A program made the translations under genes and the position numbers. A stretch of DNA of 64,000 nucleotides from positions 75,585,697 through 75,649,696 of the forward strand of contig NC_059072.1 of NCBI RefSeq assembly GCF_020497125.1, written 5' to 3'. The DNA is from Mauremys mutica. Taxonomy: Eukaryota; Chordata; Testudines; Geoemydidae. Positions 1-13,392 of this stretch are shown here, one piece after another. The notes beneath the pieces are model-generated. The model was not told where the DNA came from, searched no databases, and saw nothing but the letters and a program-made list of their open reading frames with translations. Numbering within the stretch: position 1 is the first letter of the stretch; each line of letters begins with the position of its first letter.

Positions 1-1936
1 CCAGTGCTTACATTTATAATATGCATTTTCCACTTCAGCTGTGAATAATGATTACCTTAATTATGGATTTTAGATTGGACATGTGACTATGATCCAGAAT
101 CAATTTATTACTCAAAGTGCATTGTTGGAAGGGTGAAGAAGGCTGTATTTCTGATAATTAAAATAGCTCTCCTGCAGTATTTTCTAGATATTGATAGTCA
201 ACTTAGTACTTACCCTTTCAAAAATACCCCCTTCTCCCCGGATTAATTGCGTTCCTAATGCAGGTCTAGCTGAATATCTGATGTAACTGTTTTTCTTTAA
301 AGATGTTCTCTGCACCCATCTCTCTAAAATAAAAACTAAAAATGGAAATTCAAATGCTTGCTTGTAAATTCCTCTTACTATTTTTTAAAGGGCTTTCTCC
401 CCCCACACGCTTTTTCATTTTGGTATTAGCAGCTTGGAGACTGTGTGAGTCTCCACCAGATGAATAAAACCTATACATTTACCTTAAATGTTGAGATTTA
501 GGATTTCCACAACCTAATAGTGATTATTAAACAGTCTTGCTCTAGTGCCTAGAAATCTTGAAAAAAGGCATAAACTCTCCCTCTCACCCACTCTTTTGGC
601 CTATGGAGAGTCAACTTTAGTTCAAAAGGTGGAGCTTCACTTTTTTAAACAAAAGTGTGTTAGTCCTTGGTTAAAGTCCCAACAGAGAGAACATGGTGTG
701 TGGAGTGTGATGTGTATGGATACATTTGGCATTTGGCCTGACTATACCATAATGAGATTTATTTTAACTCTCTAATCCATATCATTCCTATATATTTCCA
801 ACAAATGACTGAGATACCTAGGTATCTGCTGTATTATACATTTGAGGTAAGATCTGCATAAGCACCTATGTGACTTCGGGAGGCCCTCTTGAAAATGTGA
901 TTTAGGCTCCTTAGTCACATAGGTGCTTTTTGAAATTTTTACCCTTGGTTCTAAAATGGTTGGTCTCTTATTCTAACCATTAAAATCTCAGAGATCAATT
1001 AGTTTGGACTTTCTTTAATAATGATTTTTAATGAATTCAGTCCTGTAATGTGTTGAGCACGTTAAACGACTGTTGGAATTCAGTGGGTGTTAAGTGCTTA
1101 CAGGACTCAACCTATTGATAATGGCATTGAATAAAACTCCTCTGTAAATATTTAACAACTTTGATGTCCTTGTGTCTTTTAGGCAGAGTGGGAGAATTAT
1201 TTGCATGCATGCAAAAAAAAAATGTGGCCATGGAAACTCATTTTCAGTTGTTCGAATTGATCATATGTGGTGTAAGAGTTCGTACATAAAACTCTGCACC
1301 AGGATGTTCATGGGTGGCCCTCATATTGCAGCATTGTAAAAGCAAAATGAAAAGTCTTTAGCTTTACGAAGGCTTTCACAGTTACTCTTACTCCTTTGTA
1401 TCTCCTGCTTTCCTTGCACAAACGTGACTCTTTAAGTCCTTTATCTTTTTATAAAATATCTGAAACATGTATTTATATAGTAAGGAGAATAAACTTCATG
1501 ATCAGTTAAGTATTTAAAGGTTGAAAGTAAAATGAGGGACCTTATAAGAACTGAGGAGTACTGCATATGTCACTCTGAGGGGTGGAGGGGGGGGTCTCAC
1601 TTGCTGCACTTAAACTTCAAAGTCAATTTTTTTTTCAAGCCTTGATTAAACAAATCAAGAAGAACACTTTAATGAAATTCTTGCAAACTTTTGTCCTGTG
1701 TTTGGATGGGGCCTCATGCAAAGCCTACTGAACCCAGTGGAAGGACAGTGTGGGCTTTGTGTCTGGACTTTATGCATAACGTAATGTGTAACCTTCAAGT
1801 CTTACCATGCTGTAACTGAACATTATAGTAAAATAGCTTCATCCAGTTCTTATTGTCCTTAGCAAATATCTTTTTACTTGTTCAAGCATTTTTTCTTCTT
1901 GCATATTGTCATTACAGTTTAGGGTTTAATCCAAAC
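1..1936. other. Non-coding DNA, no gene recognised
   Basis: This is AT-rich sequence with frequent stops in all frames. The only longer open stretch (545-775, plus) lacks an ATG start and resembles nothing I know. A short inverted pair reading CACCTATGTGACT and AGTCACATAGGTG lies near 862-925 and could form a hairpin of about 13 bp, probably the ends of a tiny old repeat. A G-run occurs at about 1580-1595. I see no promoter, exon or RNA gene. Confidence 0.6.
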
Positions 1937-3590
1937 CAGTGAGGGGTTGCCACCTTCCACGCTGTAACCCTGGGTGCCTCTCAGTGATTTGCTGCTGGAG
2001 CTCCCAACCTAGGCCACTCTCAATCAACCTGCTAGCATGCAGGCCACACCCTGAGTGTCTGTCTGTGTGCTAGAAGCCTTGGTTCGGCAGCTGTAACCCT
2101 GGCAGCCTGTCTAAAGCTCCACTCTGTCTTCCATCAGCCTTGGTTACTACTTGCACGGTGACTCCAATACACTTCCAGTTCCGAATCTTCCCAAAATTAT
2201 CCGCTCTGTCATGGCCAGTCCTCTCTTGGACAGTTCAGAGACATAATAAGGTTTGTTTGTTCCTCTAAAGACTCAAACACGCATCACAGTAAACATCCTT
2301 CCATTTAAACACAGCAATTAACGGGTTTTTGTTAATAGTAAAACACATTTATTAACAAAATATACATAGGATTAAGTGATGCCATATAAAAGGAATAAAG
2401 TTAGAAAGGGTTACAGGCAAACAAAAGTAAAAATACATCTAAAAGTCTAAAATTTTATTTAGTAAGGTACAGTCTTTGTTCCAAGATGATTTCTCACCAG
2501 TCATTCTTCTTCCCAGCCACGTCTAATTTTCTCTGAGACAAAAACTTCCACAAAAGCACAAGGGGCAGGTTTCCCTTATTTCTAGGTGAAGATCTTTGCC
2601 TTGGCAGGTTTCTCACCTATATTCAGTTCCAGAGACTTCAGCCGTAGGGTTGAAGGACCCATCTTTCTCAGCTTGCAAGAGCTCTGTTTTCTTGTATCTG
2701 TCTAATGGATGCCAAAGATGGCTTCTCTTCTTTCTTATATCTTCCAAAGTTCAATGAATGTGTTTCAAGAAGCAGCATGACCTCATGTTGTTCTTTCCGT
2801 CCTGTGGGCTTCCTATTCCCCTTTATAATTTCTATGTAAATAGGGTTTCCATTGTTTGATTCCACGATAGTTAATTTACATAGGATACAGGTAGATAGAT
2901 GTAACATTCCCTCCTATCTGGAGGACTGTACAGCCTAATATTGAGTATCCATAATTCCTTATATAGTGTTAATACATACAGTTCACGCTGATATTTAATC
3001 ACCAGCATGTCATTAACTTTCAGAAAAGACGTCACTCGATACATTTTTGTAATACAGTAATATTGTATACAATCAGCTGATTCAATTGCTTATCACTTGA
3101 GGTTCAGGCCTCTGTCTTTATAGACCAGTAAACCTTTGCAATGTATTCTTTGAAAAGTAAAACCCAGACCAAGCTTCTCTATCCTGCTGGGCTTATACAC
3201 CGTGCTGTCTTCTTCCTCATGTGTTAGTGTGATATTTACTCCACACCTTGTTAGCTCGATGGGTCTATTCATGCAATATATAGATACATTCTCATTGTCT
3301 TTCATAGCACTTTTCCCAGGTTGGAACACATCCGTTTGTCTAGTTCAGACCAGTTTACCAACTCATCCTGACATTCTGGTTTACACACACTTGTGTTATA
3401 ATTTCAGCAGATAGTCATAACTCTTAATATCCACCAAGTACATACATCATGCAAGAATATTAATGATCAGTGAGTTAATAGTTTTCAAATGACTCCTTAC
3501 AAGGCATATTTTGTATAATGATTATTAAAATAGTTTGTAGTGTGTGAATGTAGACATGCTTAGTGTCACACATGTAGCATGTGGTGAAGA
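1937..3590 (-). mobile_element. LTR of an endogenous retrovirus-like element
   Basis: The region looks like a long terminal repeat read on the minus strand. Supporting signals are a TATA-like ATTATAAAGG (complement of about 2818-2828) and, downstream on the same strand, an AATAAA polyadenylation signal (complement of 2348-2353). The stretch around 2330-2450 matches my memory of an abundant turtle LTR family. No gag, pol or env frame lies next to it, so it is probably a solo or decayed LTR. The outer edges are estimates, because I could not find a target-site duplication. Open frames inside it are short and not meaningful. Confidence 0.5.
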
Positions 3591-3599
3591 AATTTCCAG

Positions 3600-4020
3600 A
3601 GTAAACTATCTCTGAGTATTGTTTTAAAAAGCTGCACAAAAGGCTTTGCAAATGGAGAAAGTACAAGATAGCTACCAGTAAAGCCCTATAGGGTGGTGAA
3701 TTTTGAACACTTGTTCACCTTCTTGAACAGTGGCTTATTTGTAAAGTTCCTTGTACGTTCAGATTGGTGGTTCAGCCTTTTTCTAGTGTTGCTTATAGAT
3801 TCATACTAGTCACTTGCACTGCAAATTTCTCTTCTCAATCATCCAGTTTCTCTCTGGGGGCAGATTTAAAGGTCAGAGCATGGTCAGCAAACATGCAGCA
3901 TGGGCCCAAGGGTCACGTCACCTGAGGCTTTTTTAAAGATGAAAATTTAAATAAATAAAAAAATCACAGGCCTAACCAAAAGTGGAATGTCACCCAACTG
4001 GCGTTGGCTTGCATATTTCC
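3600..4020. other. Non-coding spacer
   Basis: There is no recognisable gene between the LTR and the transposase fossil. An A-rich stretch sits near 3945-3965. Confidence 0.5.
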
Positions 4021-4022
4021 AA

Positions 4023-5081
4023 TTATTGGAACATCGTACCACAGTGACACCTTTCCTTTTCAAATTGTTCTGTGATGCTGTCCAGCTTCAATCTTGCTGT
4101 TTTCTCAATTGCAAGGAGAGCAAGGTCACTCAGTGGTGTCTGTGATAGTGTTGACTGCATGTAGTTTTTGACATGCCTTAAAAAGTCAGCACAGTACTTC
4201 CATTTCTGGTAAAACATCAAGAGAACTTGACACTAAAATAGCTCTGGATTCCAAGTGATGCAATGAACATCTCCATGTCCTCTGTAAATAATACATCATG
4301 AAAGACATAATTTTGTGAACAAAGTCTAAAGAAAAATGAGTATTTACCCCCATGAGTTTAAAAAGTCCCTCCTTTAGAAGAGTCAAAGTTAGATTTTGAA
4401 GTTGCCTGGGATGGAGGAAACCAAATAGAGTAGATACCTCTTGAAATTCCTCACACTGAGATTTTAGTTTTGCCAGTCATATTGTTTAAAACCTTGAATG
4501 TTTCCTTTGATGGTTATCCTTTGCTTTTAACACAGAATTTTGTGAAAATTCATCATCCATGCACCATACATGTCTCTTCTTGTGGCTTGGATAGTTTGCA
4601 TTTTCAAAACCCATTGCTTCCCACCTGCTCTGAGATGCTTTTGTAATTTCCTCATACTTTTCTTCAGATCTGAGCTCACTGAGTTCATTCACTGTGCACT
4701 CAAATATCCAGAGGACTTGGAACAGGTTAATTTTCTTTGATTGAAGGATTTCAGAGGCTGCAGCCATGATAACTAAGATCCTATCCACCATAACAGATTG
4801 AGGAAAAACATTCAAGCCATCAAAGACAGGTTGCTTTTCAATTATACTCTGAAAATTGACTAGCATTGCCTCAGTGGTTTTCATTCAAGCTGCCCATCTA
4901 CTCTTGCAGCATACCTTTGGATTTAAAGGTCTCCTTCGTTCTTCAGAAGCCTTTTAGATTTCATCGGCTGCATCAATCCTGTCAACTTCTTCAGGGGCCT
5001 GAAGTGCATCATCAAGTTCTTCTTCCCTTTGCAAAACTGTACTGTGTCTCGAGCAAGAATTTGAAGATGGATTATATTTAA
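4023..5081 (-). pseudogene. Decayed hAT-superfamily transposase (or transposase-derived gene), C-terminal part
   Basis: Several minus-strand fragments in different frames fit one decayed reading frame. The most telling is the last (4023-4220): it contains VKNYMQSTLSQTPLSDLALLAIEKTA, read in part as the short C-terminal dimerisation block of hAT transposases and their relatives (ZMYM1-like proteins), where a Leu-Ser-x-Leu-Ala-Leu-Leu-x-Ile-Glu pattern is typical. The fragment at 4486-4884 (about 130 residues, beginning MKTTEAMLVNF) carries the helical region before it, with a KINLFQVLWIFECTVNEL segment. At least one frameshift separates the two (4186-4386 is open in another frame). The N-terminal DNA-binding domain and the catalytic DDE core are not visible. 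It may be a transposon fossil or a dead processed copy of a domesticated gene. Confidence 0.6.
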
Positions 5082-5589
5082 ACATAATCATTAGTTTTTC
5101 CCAATGATGGTGAGAAGTGATAAAATATATATGCTTCCCACAAATTTGTGAAGAAATTTGGACTGGTCTTCATCAGCATGCACCAAAACTAGGGCAGAGA
5201 AGCACGTCCCTGAGCTTCAGAAACTTTCCCAGTTGAATTGCTTGAATTCCCCATTCAGGCCACCACTCGTAACGGCAACCCACAGGGGAGTGTCAGCAGC
5301 TGGGATCAAGCCTGGGGCCTCTGGAATAAATGCATGAGCTTCAAGACATCTCTGTTAGCTAAGGCTATAACAGGCTCACTAGAGGGGGACAGAGTGCCAC
5401 TCCGAGTAAACAGTGCATACAAGTGCATACACTCTGTCTCCCTTGCCTGAAAGATATTCTTCCATTTTTGCTTGCAATCGTCCCGGAGGTCTGGCCATAA
5501 CACTGGCTCCACCATATCCCTATCCAGACAAGTATTTGGAGTCTAATCTATACTTGTAGACGAAAACATTAGTTAACTGGTTCTTCACA

Positions 5590-6836
5590 GAGATATTATG
5601 ATGTGACTATGGCATAACTAAGATGTATTATGTGCAAGAAAAGGCATGTGAGATATCATTGGAAAGGTCATTTACTGAATATGATTATCCTATTTGTATG
5701 CATGTATAATTTCTGTATCTAAAGTTAGGAATATTGACTGTGTTTACAGCCGGGGAATGCCCATCAGACAGAATACAATCAGTCTAGATGGCTCGCTGTG
5801 AGGAAGAGCCATTAGGGAGAACAGTAGGTCTCAGAAGATGTTTATCACCCGCAGAGAAGCTTTCCTGGAGATGCTGCAAACAGACTTTGAGTTATGGCTG
5901 CAGGGTCATGTGATCAAGTCATCTGGTACTGGAATCCATCTTGGAATACCAGTGTTTTTCCACTGACTGGCATGGGAACTAAATTTGGAAGCAAAGGGTT
6001 CCCACCATATGCAAAAGCTATTTAAGGCAAGGGAGTGACCTCTGTGTGGTTTGTTCTTCACTGAACCCCCTCCTCGGATGACTGCTGAAAACATTTAAAA
6101 CAAAGACAAAGGCGGGGGGTGAGAAGGATTGAGCCCAGGTTGGAAGGGTGTCTAGCTTGTGAATGAAATATCTGAGGTTTTTAGCTGCAGGTCAGTGCAG
6201 CTGGCCTTCAAGAATCTCTGCAATCTGCCTAAAACAACATATAGGGTGAGGAATTACTCCTTGTAACCAGTTTCTTTAGTATCTAAACTGAGATTGCGTG
6301 TTTGTTTTTATTTGCTAAGTAATCTGCTTTGATCTGTTTGCTATCCCTTATAGTCACTTAAAATCTATCTTTTGTAGTTAATAAACTTGTTTTTGTTTTT
6401 CTGTAAAACCAGTTTGTAGAATTCATAACTTGGTGGGGGGCTGGGAGAAAAGCTGTGCATATCTTCTTCCACATTGAAGGAGGGGGGCAAATTTCAGTGA
6501 GCTTACGCTGTACCGTTCTCTGTGCAGTGCAAGACGATATAATTCTGGGTTTCCACTCCAGAGGGTGGTGTGCACTTGAGTATCTGGGCAGTTCCTTAGC
6601 TGAAGCCTTCCCATGCAGGGGCTAGTCAGAAAGCCTGTTTGCATGTTACAACAGCTGGGTGTGTCCCTACCTGTGTGTGTGCTGGTAAAGTGCAGTCTGA
6701 AGCCTGAGGGCTTGGCTGGTTTGCCTCAGCAATACAGTGTGAAGGGAGCCCACGCTGGTGGGACAGGTAGGCTCAGTAGTACCCCAGTTTCAAGTGGCAT
6801 CCCAGGGAAACCTATCGCAACAGTCACACACACAAG
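5590..6836 (+). mobile_element. LTR of an endogenous retrovirus-like element, plus orientation
   Basis: A TATA-like TATTTAAGG (about 6019-6027) is followed about 360 bases later by AATAAA (6380-6385) in a TTAATAAACTTG context, the arrangement of an LTR with U3, R and U5. The stretch 5600-6100 and the CTATCTTTTGTAGTTAATAA segment agree with my memory of a repeated turtle LTR. No adjacent retroviral genes are seen. Edges are approximate, and no short target duplication could be confirmed. Confidence 0.5.
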
Positions 6837-6839
6837 GAT

Positions 6840-7590
6840 GCAGCATCTGCCTCACTTATTGCCCAAAGCTAACAAAATGTCCTTTTATATATACTCGCCC
6901 TTCAATGTGATCAATATTAACAAAGCAAAGTAAAATAGCCATTTGATCAACATGGCTAATATCCGTGGTTGCGTCTGCAATGACAGTAAAAAAACAAAAC
7001 AAAACGTAGCTTCTTTGCGACTATTAAGTATGCGCCTCCTGAATAAAAGACTTATATAACTGTCTTGTTCAAGTATTTGATTCTCTTAATATCACTGATA
7101 GGTTGGGCAAACGTTGTATTATGTCTGGCAATTAACTGTGGTATTTATTTGAGCATAAGTAAGTTGTTGCTCTCCAGCACTTCATGGTCGCTGTGGAAGG
7201 GGACCTAAAGTAGCTGAAGTTTTGACTGTCAAGCAATATTTTTAGTACTATTGCTATTTCTTGGAGGGCCCCTGCAGGCTCAGGGCTGCTTGGCCACACA
7301 GTACATGCCCAGCGCAAGCTGCTGCCATTGTTTGCGGTCTGCTGGAACTTCTAGGAAGAGCAATGCGCTGGTTCCCACCGCCCGCTGAGTGGGCCTCCAA
7401 AATGGTGGCTCTCTCATAAATTCTGATTAGTGGGACCGCCACATGGCAGAGCCTCTTCTTCCATTGCCCGAGCAAATTCAGATATGGGCAGCAGGAAAAG
7501 TCATGCTGCTCTCCGTAGAGGTTCTGACTCTCTAGCTCTGGTGGCAGCAGCAGTGGTGCAGGGCCTGGGTCAGGGGGAGCAGACATCACG
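6840..7590. other. Non-coding DNA
   Basis: No gene recognised. The GC-richer part (7250-7590) has overlapping short open frames on both strands, none with a convincing start or homology. Confidence 0.5.
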
Positions 7591-7591
7591 G

Positions 7592-7684
7592 CTAGAGCCC
7601 TGCAAATCTGCTGATATCTTTGGACCATGTTTGCAGACCTCAGATCAGATGCAGATACAAATTTTGTATCCACACAGGGCTCTA
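7592..7684. mobile_element. Short foldback MITE with CTAGAGCCCTG ends
   Basis: The segment begins CTAGAGCCCTGCA and ends with the near complement (ACAGGGCTCTAG), and the interior has GATGCAGATACAAATTTTGTATC, itself nearly palindromic. This matches a hAT-like non-autonomous element about 93 bp long. No coding capacity. A target duplication was not clear. Confidence 0.55.
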
Positions 7685-7689
7685 GTCAC

Positions 7690-10635
7690 ATCATGGAGCT
7701 GGGAGCTGGGTAGCAGAGCAGGGGTGCAGAGAGAGGATCGTGTGGGGGTGAGGGAAGCGTGAGTTGATTTGAATGTGATAGTATGTTAAGGCCCACAATA
7801 AAAACCTGCATTGGGGCCCATCTTTTTGTTCCTCTGTCATTGGCAGATGCCCAGTCAGCATTTGCTGACCTTGCTGACTGTTAAAATTTGCTCCTGCTTT
7901 TTCCTTTGTGTTTGCCTGCACCAGTCCTTTGTGTTATCTCTTAATGGGAGAAGAGGCCTTTGTCTGTGCCCCATATGACCGAGGCCATGAATGGTGGGGA
8001 AGGTTAAGCTTTAGAAAAACCTCCTGCCTTTTCTATATCTCCTTAAAGGTTGAAGGACTTTGCTTTTTTTTGGGGGGGGCAGTCTGCTAGTCACAAAATT
8101 ATGCTTAAAAACAAGATTTATGAATGAGATCTGCTAACTGTGTTTTGGGGTATATGCCATCATACTGGAAACTCTCCAACTTGCAGAGAGCTTGGTTCTA
8201 CACAGCAGTTTTGTAGCCAATCAACTCGTGTTGTTTAGATGGAAGAGCAGAGGGCCTCCAGGGATAGAAGCTTGAAACAGCGACTTGGCTGACTTGACAG
8301 ATACAGAATGGGTAATGTTTCTCAGAAGAGGGAAAACCTGAATAGATTAGGTCTGACTTTTTAGAAATCTTTGATTAATTTCTGGCAGATGTGGCTGTCC
8401 TTTCCCCCTCCCTGCCCTCTTCCTTCCTTTTCTTTCCCTTCCTTCCCTCCCCATGACCTTCCTTTTTTAAAAACAATTTCCCCTTATTTTTGGGAGGGGA
8501 AAATTTTTAAATACTCCCTCTCCCAGATCTATTAAAAATAGAGGGAACATCAGATTGAAATAAAAGATGGGGTTTGCATACCATACCTCATCTGAACAGT
8601 CTGCTAAGCCCACTGAAGTAGGCTCCTCTTAGCTTAGTTAGAGGGTGGGAAATCCTTGAAATCAAATCCTCCTCTGACTACCCTATGGTCAGCCTGACTC
8701 AACTTCACCCTGCTGTGTCCAGAGATTTCCTTTTGCTTCCTCCTGGATCCATTGATTAAATCTCTTGATCCAGGGCAGCTTCCAGGTGTTGGAGTTCATT
8801 ATATCCCAGCCATCTGAAGATAAGTACACAATGCCTACCAGGGCTGGTAAGCCTTTGTATTCCCCTACACTCCAGAGGACTGTCAAGGGTGGAGATATTA
8901 AATAGCTGCCTTAAAATGATTCACTACTGGCTCAAGTACTGTATTTTACAGATCATTTTGCCTGCCTGGGTCTAACTCATTTAGGCCTCCCAAATAGGCA
9001 GATTGGATTTTCCTCCAAATATGTCCCATCCCCCTGACCCCCTTTTTAAATGAAATACAGATTCCATCCCTTTGGTCAGAGTACTATTGAATGTGACACT
9101 GGAGCACCATAAATTATTTTGCCACTACCGTGAAAGCTGTAATGGCACTAAGGGCTGCTTTGCCTGAGAGCTCGTATCACTGTGGATATCCTGGTGTCAG
9201 GACACTGATGTTTGTAATCAGAACAAATCCTCAGTGTAGACAAGTCTTTAGTCAGCAGACAATCTATACATACCTACTTCAAGGGCAATATTTTTTTCAC
9301 ATTCTAGAGCCAGTCTGCTTCTGTCTATTTTGCACAATTACTCCCCCCCCCTCTGGCTTGACCTTCAATAGCCTCTGCCTTATTTCTTGGAGGGGAGAGG
9401 AATTTATTGTTTGCAGTGCACAGCCTCTCAATGAACTGATCTGATTAAGTTGCAGAGTCCTTTGGTTAATACTTGAATAATCATATGTGCAGGATTAACC
9501 TTCTGTGGAGCTGTTCCACAATTTTTTTTTTTGCCTACCAAAAGCGACACTTTAAACACTAATACTAGCTTTGTGCATTCAAACATGCCAAATGAATGCA
9601 CAGATGGAGAAAACCTGTTTTTTTTTTTTCTGGGCTTCAAAGTAGGTGTCCCCACAGTACAGATGTGTGAGAGCAGCAGAGGAGATATTTGCATGCTCAA
9701 TTCCAGCTTTTCTTTTCATGTTCTGCTTTTTGGTTAATATTAAAGGATCCAGTTCTTTTCCAGCTCTTCTGGGCTTCTGCTGTAAATAAGTGGGTAGAAG
9801 GCACAAGAAGTGAACTAAAAAGTTTTAGAGAAATGTAACACTCTTAACTGACTGAAATGTGTTTTTAAATTGCATCTAATCTATTCTGCTTTTCAAGTAG
9901 ATTTTTTTTAAAGGGATGCTCAGATAGTGCATCCTAATTTTAATCTATTGTAAAACAGTTACAGTCCGGTGGGGAATATCTCCTCTGCATTCTACATCTT
10001 TCCATTAAAAATCTTCTTCACTGTCAGAGAAGTTCAACACTGACTGTAATGTACGACCTGCAGTTTCACTAACAATCCCTTTCCTCAGAATGCAGATGAC
10101 CTTGTTACAATGTCGAGGGGATGATGTAAAAATTAAGGACCCTCATTTAAAAATTTGGCAGAATTGAAATGCAAGAAGAAAACCCACTCTCTGTCTCTTC
10201 TTAGGGGAACACAGAAAATAATCTCTTATACAGATCTGAGTAGAAACAGCTTATAGTTTCTCTCTATTTTTCTGTGATGTTTAAAGAGGCTTCCCAGCAG
10301 CTAAAATGGCCTGACTTCCACAGTGAAGTGAGAAGTTTGGAGCGGTCCTTGACCCACTCTCAAAATTTACCCTCTTTCCTCGGGCAACAACTTAGTTACT
10401 TATTTTTTTGGGGGGTGGGTGAGGGGATGCCCACTCTCCTACCTGCCTCCCATTTTCTCTACTGTGGTTGTGTGTGGCGGGGTAGCACTTAATTTTTTTT
10501 CCCCTTTGCTTTTATGTGTGTACTTAAGAGGGATAATGGGGAGAAAATGTCATTGGTTCCTGTCCTGGTGTGTGCCTGCATCCTTACTTATTAATCCAGA
10601 ATTTGGGCATCTACACACATCTCACCTATTGGTCT
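7690..10635. other. Non-coding DNA with low-complexity tracts
   Basis: No gene is supported. A polypyrimidine tract rich in CCTTCCTT runs from about 8400 to 8466, and T or A runs occur at 9520-9531 and 9618-9629. Open frames of 60-104 codons appear on both strands at the rate expected by chance. Confidence 0.55.
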
Positions 10636-10641
10636 AGAGAG

Positions 10642-10678
<37 letters not shown>
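10636..10678 (+). repeat. (GA)n-(GT)n microsatellite
   Basis: A short GA run (about 10636-10644) passes straight into about 17 GT units (10645-10678), then degenerates to TATGTG. The overlapping frames that read as Cys-Val repeats are products of the dinucleotide and not genes. Confidence 0.95.
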
Positions 10679-10679
<1 letters not shown>

Positions 10680-10684
<5 letters not shown>

Positions 10685-11878
10685 TATGTGGGAGTATCGT
10701 TGGTCTGCTGTCTTGCGTAATTGGGTGTCCTGGTCCCTTCCCCTTCCCACTCAGTTAATTGATCTAGAGGTAAGTGCTGTTTGGAATGGCCATGATGCTG
10801 CCTACCCTATGATGACACTTGCTGACAAATTTCACTCTGGTAGTTAGGTTGCCCTGGGGATGCCACTTCCTAGTGTGATGTCTTGTAACGGGGCTTCTGG
10901 GATAACTAAACTATAGCTAAATACAGGCCCATTCTTGGGCACCTGTTGGCCCTGAAAAAGTGAGGGCATCCATATTTTAACCACTGTTTCTCCTCCTCAG
11001 TCTATTTCTGAGAAATGGCAGATGTGATGAAGAGCACAATCAACATATTCTTCACACTTTTTGAAATCATAAAATTGATGGTTACTCATAACTCAGTAAA
11101 GCTCTTATAACTGGAAGAAATCAAAGGCTGTCTGGGCTTCAAGGAACTGTGTCTTCATTGACATTGAATGTGATGCATGTTCACAGGCATTTGAGTTGTT
11201 TTGTACCAAATACTACAAATTCTGACCCTGTGGGTGAAACAGGAACATTCTAAGATATTGACAGGCATCACTGGGGTTTACATAAATGTTTCTGTGCCAA
11301 TGAAAATGAAACCTTCATGTCCTGAGAGTTGCTGAGGAGTACCAACTCCTGATGAGGCCAACAAGAAGTCATTAGGGTACCCTCCTGTGCAGACCACCTC
11401 TGACTGAAGATTTGGGCTAAGATTTGTACCATATAGAGTAGCATAGGCTGTTTCACTGAGAAACTTTGGTAATTAATCTGCTTCCAGAGAGAGCTGAGTG
11501 CTTACTGCTTTTCAGGAGTAGGCCTTTAGTTTTGCTGACCAAGGAGAAGGCCTGGAACTGGCTAAATGTGTTGCTGATGTGGAACCTGTCAGAATAAAAT
11601 CTTGTTTTGTAGTTTGAAAATCCTTTCTTTCCCTCTTGTGATTAGAGGAGAACAGTATTTTTTTGCTGTATGGTACACAAACAAACATTAATGGCAACTC
11701 GCTGTTTAACCAAAAGTAAAAGTACTACTGCTCTAAATGCGAGTGTATTTGGGACCTACATGCTTTTATAAGGATAGCTTTAAGGAGTTTTGGTTTAAAA
11801 AAGAAAAAGTTGGGAATTGATTTTGAGATCTAAAGAAACTTTATGTTTATAAAAGCAAGCAAATCAATTCTATTGATT
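10680..11878. other. Non-coding DNA
   Basis: No recognisable gene, RNA or repeat. Confidence 0.5.
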
Positions 11879-11879
11879 T

Positions 11880-11969
11880 TGGGCCAGATCTTTGACTGGT
11901 ATAAATTAGAATAGCTCCATTGACTTCAGTGGAATTATGTCGACATATTAGCTGGGGATCTGGTCCTAT
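11880..11969. mobile_element. Short palindromic MITE-like repeat with GGGCCAGATC ends
   Basis: The left end GGGCCAGATC is mirrored by the right end GATCTGGTCC, and the centre has CCATTGACTTCAGTGGAAT, which is also nearly self-complementary. It fits a common reptile foldback repeat of about 90 bp. Not coding. Confidence 0.5.
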
Positions 11970-13392
11970 TTTTAACTTTTGTGGTAGAACAATAGTGGAT
12001 TCATTTCAGTGGTTGTTACAATTATGAAGAAATATGGAAGGGTAATAATGTGTTAGATGTGAAAAACATGCAGGTTTGTATTTGCACAATAAGGTTGTTT
12101 TTGTGTCTTAACACAATACTTGAAGTAAATGACCTCAGAATTTACTTAGAAGAAATTGAAGTTGGTGAATTAATTAAAAAAAGGTAGTGGATCTTAGGTG
12201 CTAATAGGGATGAGGGTGTCGCTTCATATATGAACATTTTAAATAATATAAGAATCTGTGGGAGTACCTGTAGGAAAGCAGTGAGTAGGAGAAGAAAAGT
12301 GGGTCTATATGAATGATAGCAATTTCAGTCTCTTTCTTCCCCATTATGAAGCTCTTCAGAAGTGGTGAATTAGCAGCACATCACTTTTTAAGATTACAAG
12401 CTTTCCCACAGTGCTCTCTGCATGCTTTTAAAAAAATGTTTCACACTCCTAAAAGGACCATGATATGATTTAAAATGTCAATATAAAAACCTAAAAAGTA
12501 TTGCGATGCCTTAAAGGTTGATGTGATTCATTTGGGTAGATCCAGTCAATTGAAAACCATTCTGAAGTTCACTGCCTCAATATTAAAAAAAAAAAATTAC
12601 ACTCCTACAATATTAATCCTCCATTGTGCTCTTAATTTAACCATCAGGAAGGAGATAGCCATTGACTGTAAATGTATTGTCTTTGCATACAAACAAGCAT
12701 GATAGTTGAAGTGACATCAGGATAATACATTCAAAAAAAATCTAATGAACTCCCATGCTAGCACTCATTTTTGTAAATCAACTGCAGTGCGTTTGCCTAA
12801 TGGAGATGTGGAGTTGTGTGCAGGTTGAGTCCAATTTTAATAACAGAAGGCTAGAATATGAATGTCAATATTTTTTCCTCTCCGAATGTGTCGTTAACAG
12901 CCTAACTGAATTCCATCTTCAAAATGCGAAGGGGTTGGGAAGAAGAAATGTGAACAAATGGAATACATTTTTATTTACGATGAGTCAGAACTGAAGGGTA
13001 TTGCTGCAAGGCAACTGTGCAATACAGCGTATATAACATAGCAAACAAACTGCCTGTTTATACCTATCCTCACTTTTTAAAAGTCTCACTCTGTAGTCTG
13101 AGGAATCATCTGTTACATTTATTGACAGGTTTGGGAACCAAAAGTCAAGATTAAATTATAATGATTAAAAACTTACTTCCAATGACACTACAGCTCTCTA
13201 GGCATATTAAATAAACTTGATCAGGTTGTCCCGTGCTGCCCATGCTGTCCAGACAGCGTGTTCACGATTGGACATACATTCATTTGTATACTTGTGCATT
13301 CTGGCATGAAGGGGGAGGTGAAGGAAGCTGTACCATTGGTAAAGAATTATTTAGCATTCCTTTGATTCATTTGGTTTTTAGGAGATGGTTGG
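11970..13392. other. Non-coding DNA
   Basis: AT-rich. There is an A-run at 12586-12597. The 79-codon plus frame at 12755-12994 has no ATG start and no resemblance I recognise. Confidence 0.55.

Noticed and set aside
10570..10847. Cys-Val repeat proteins
   Set aside because: They are translations of the (GT)n microsatellite.
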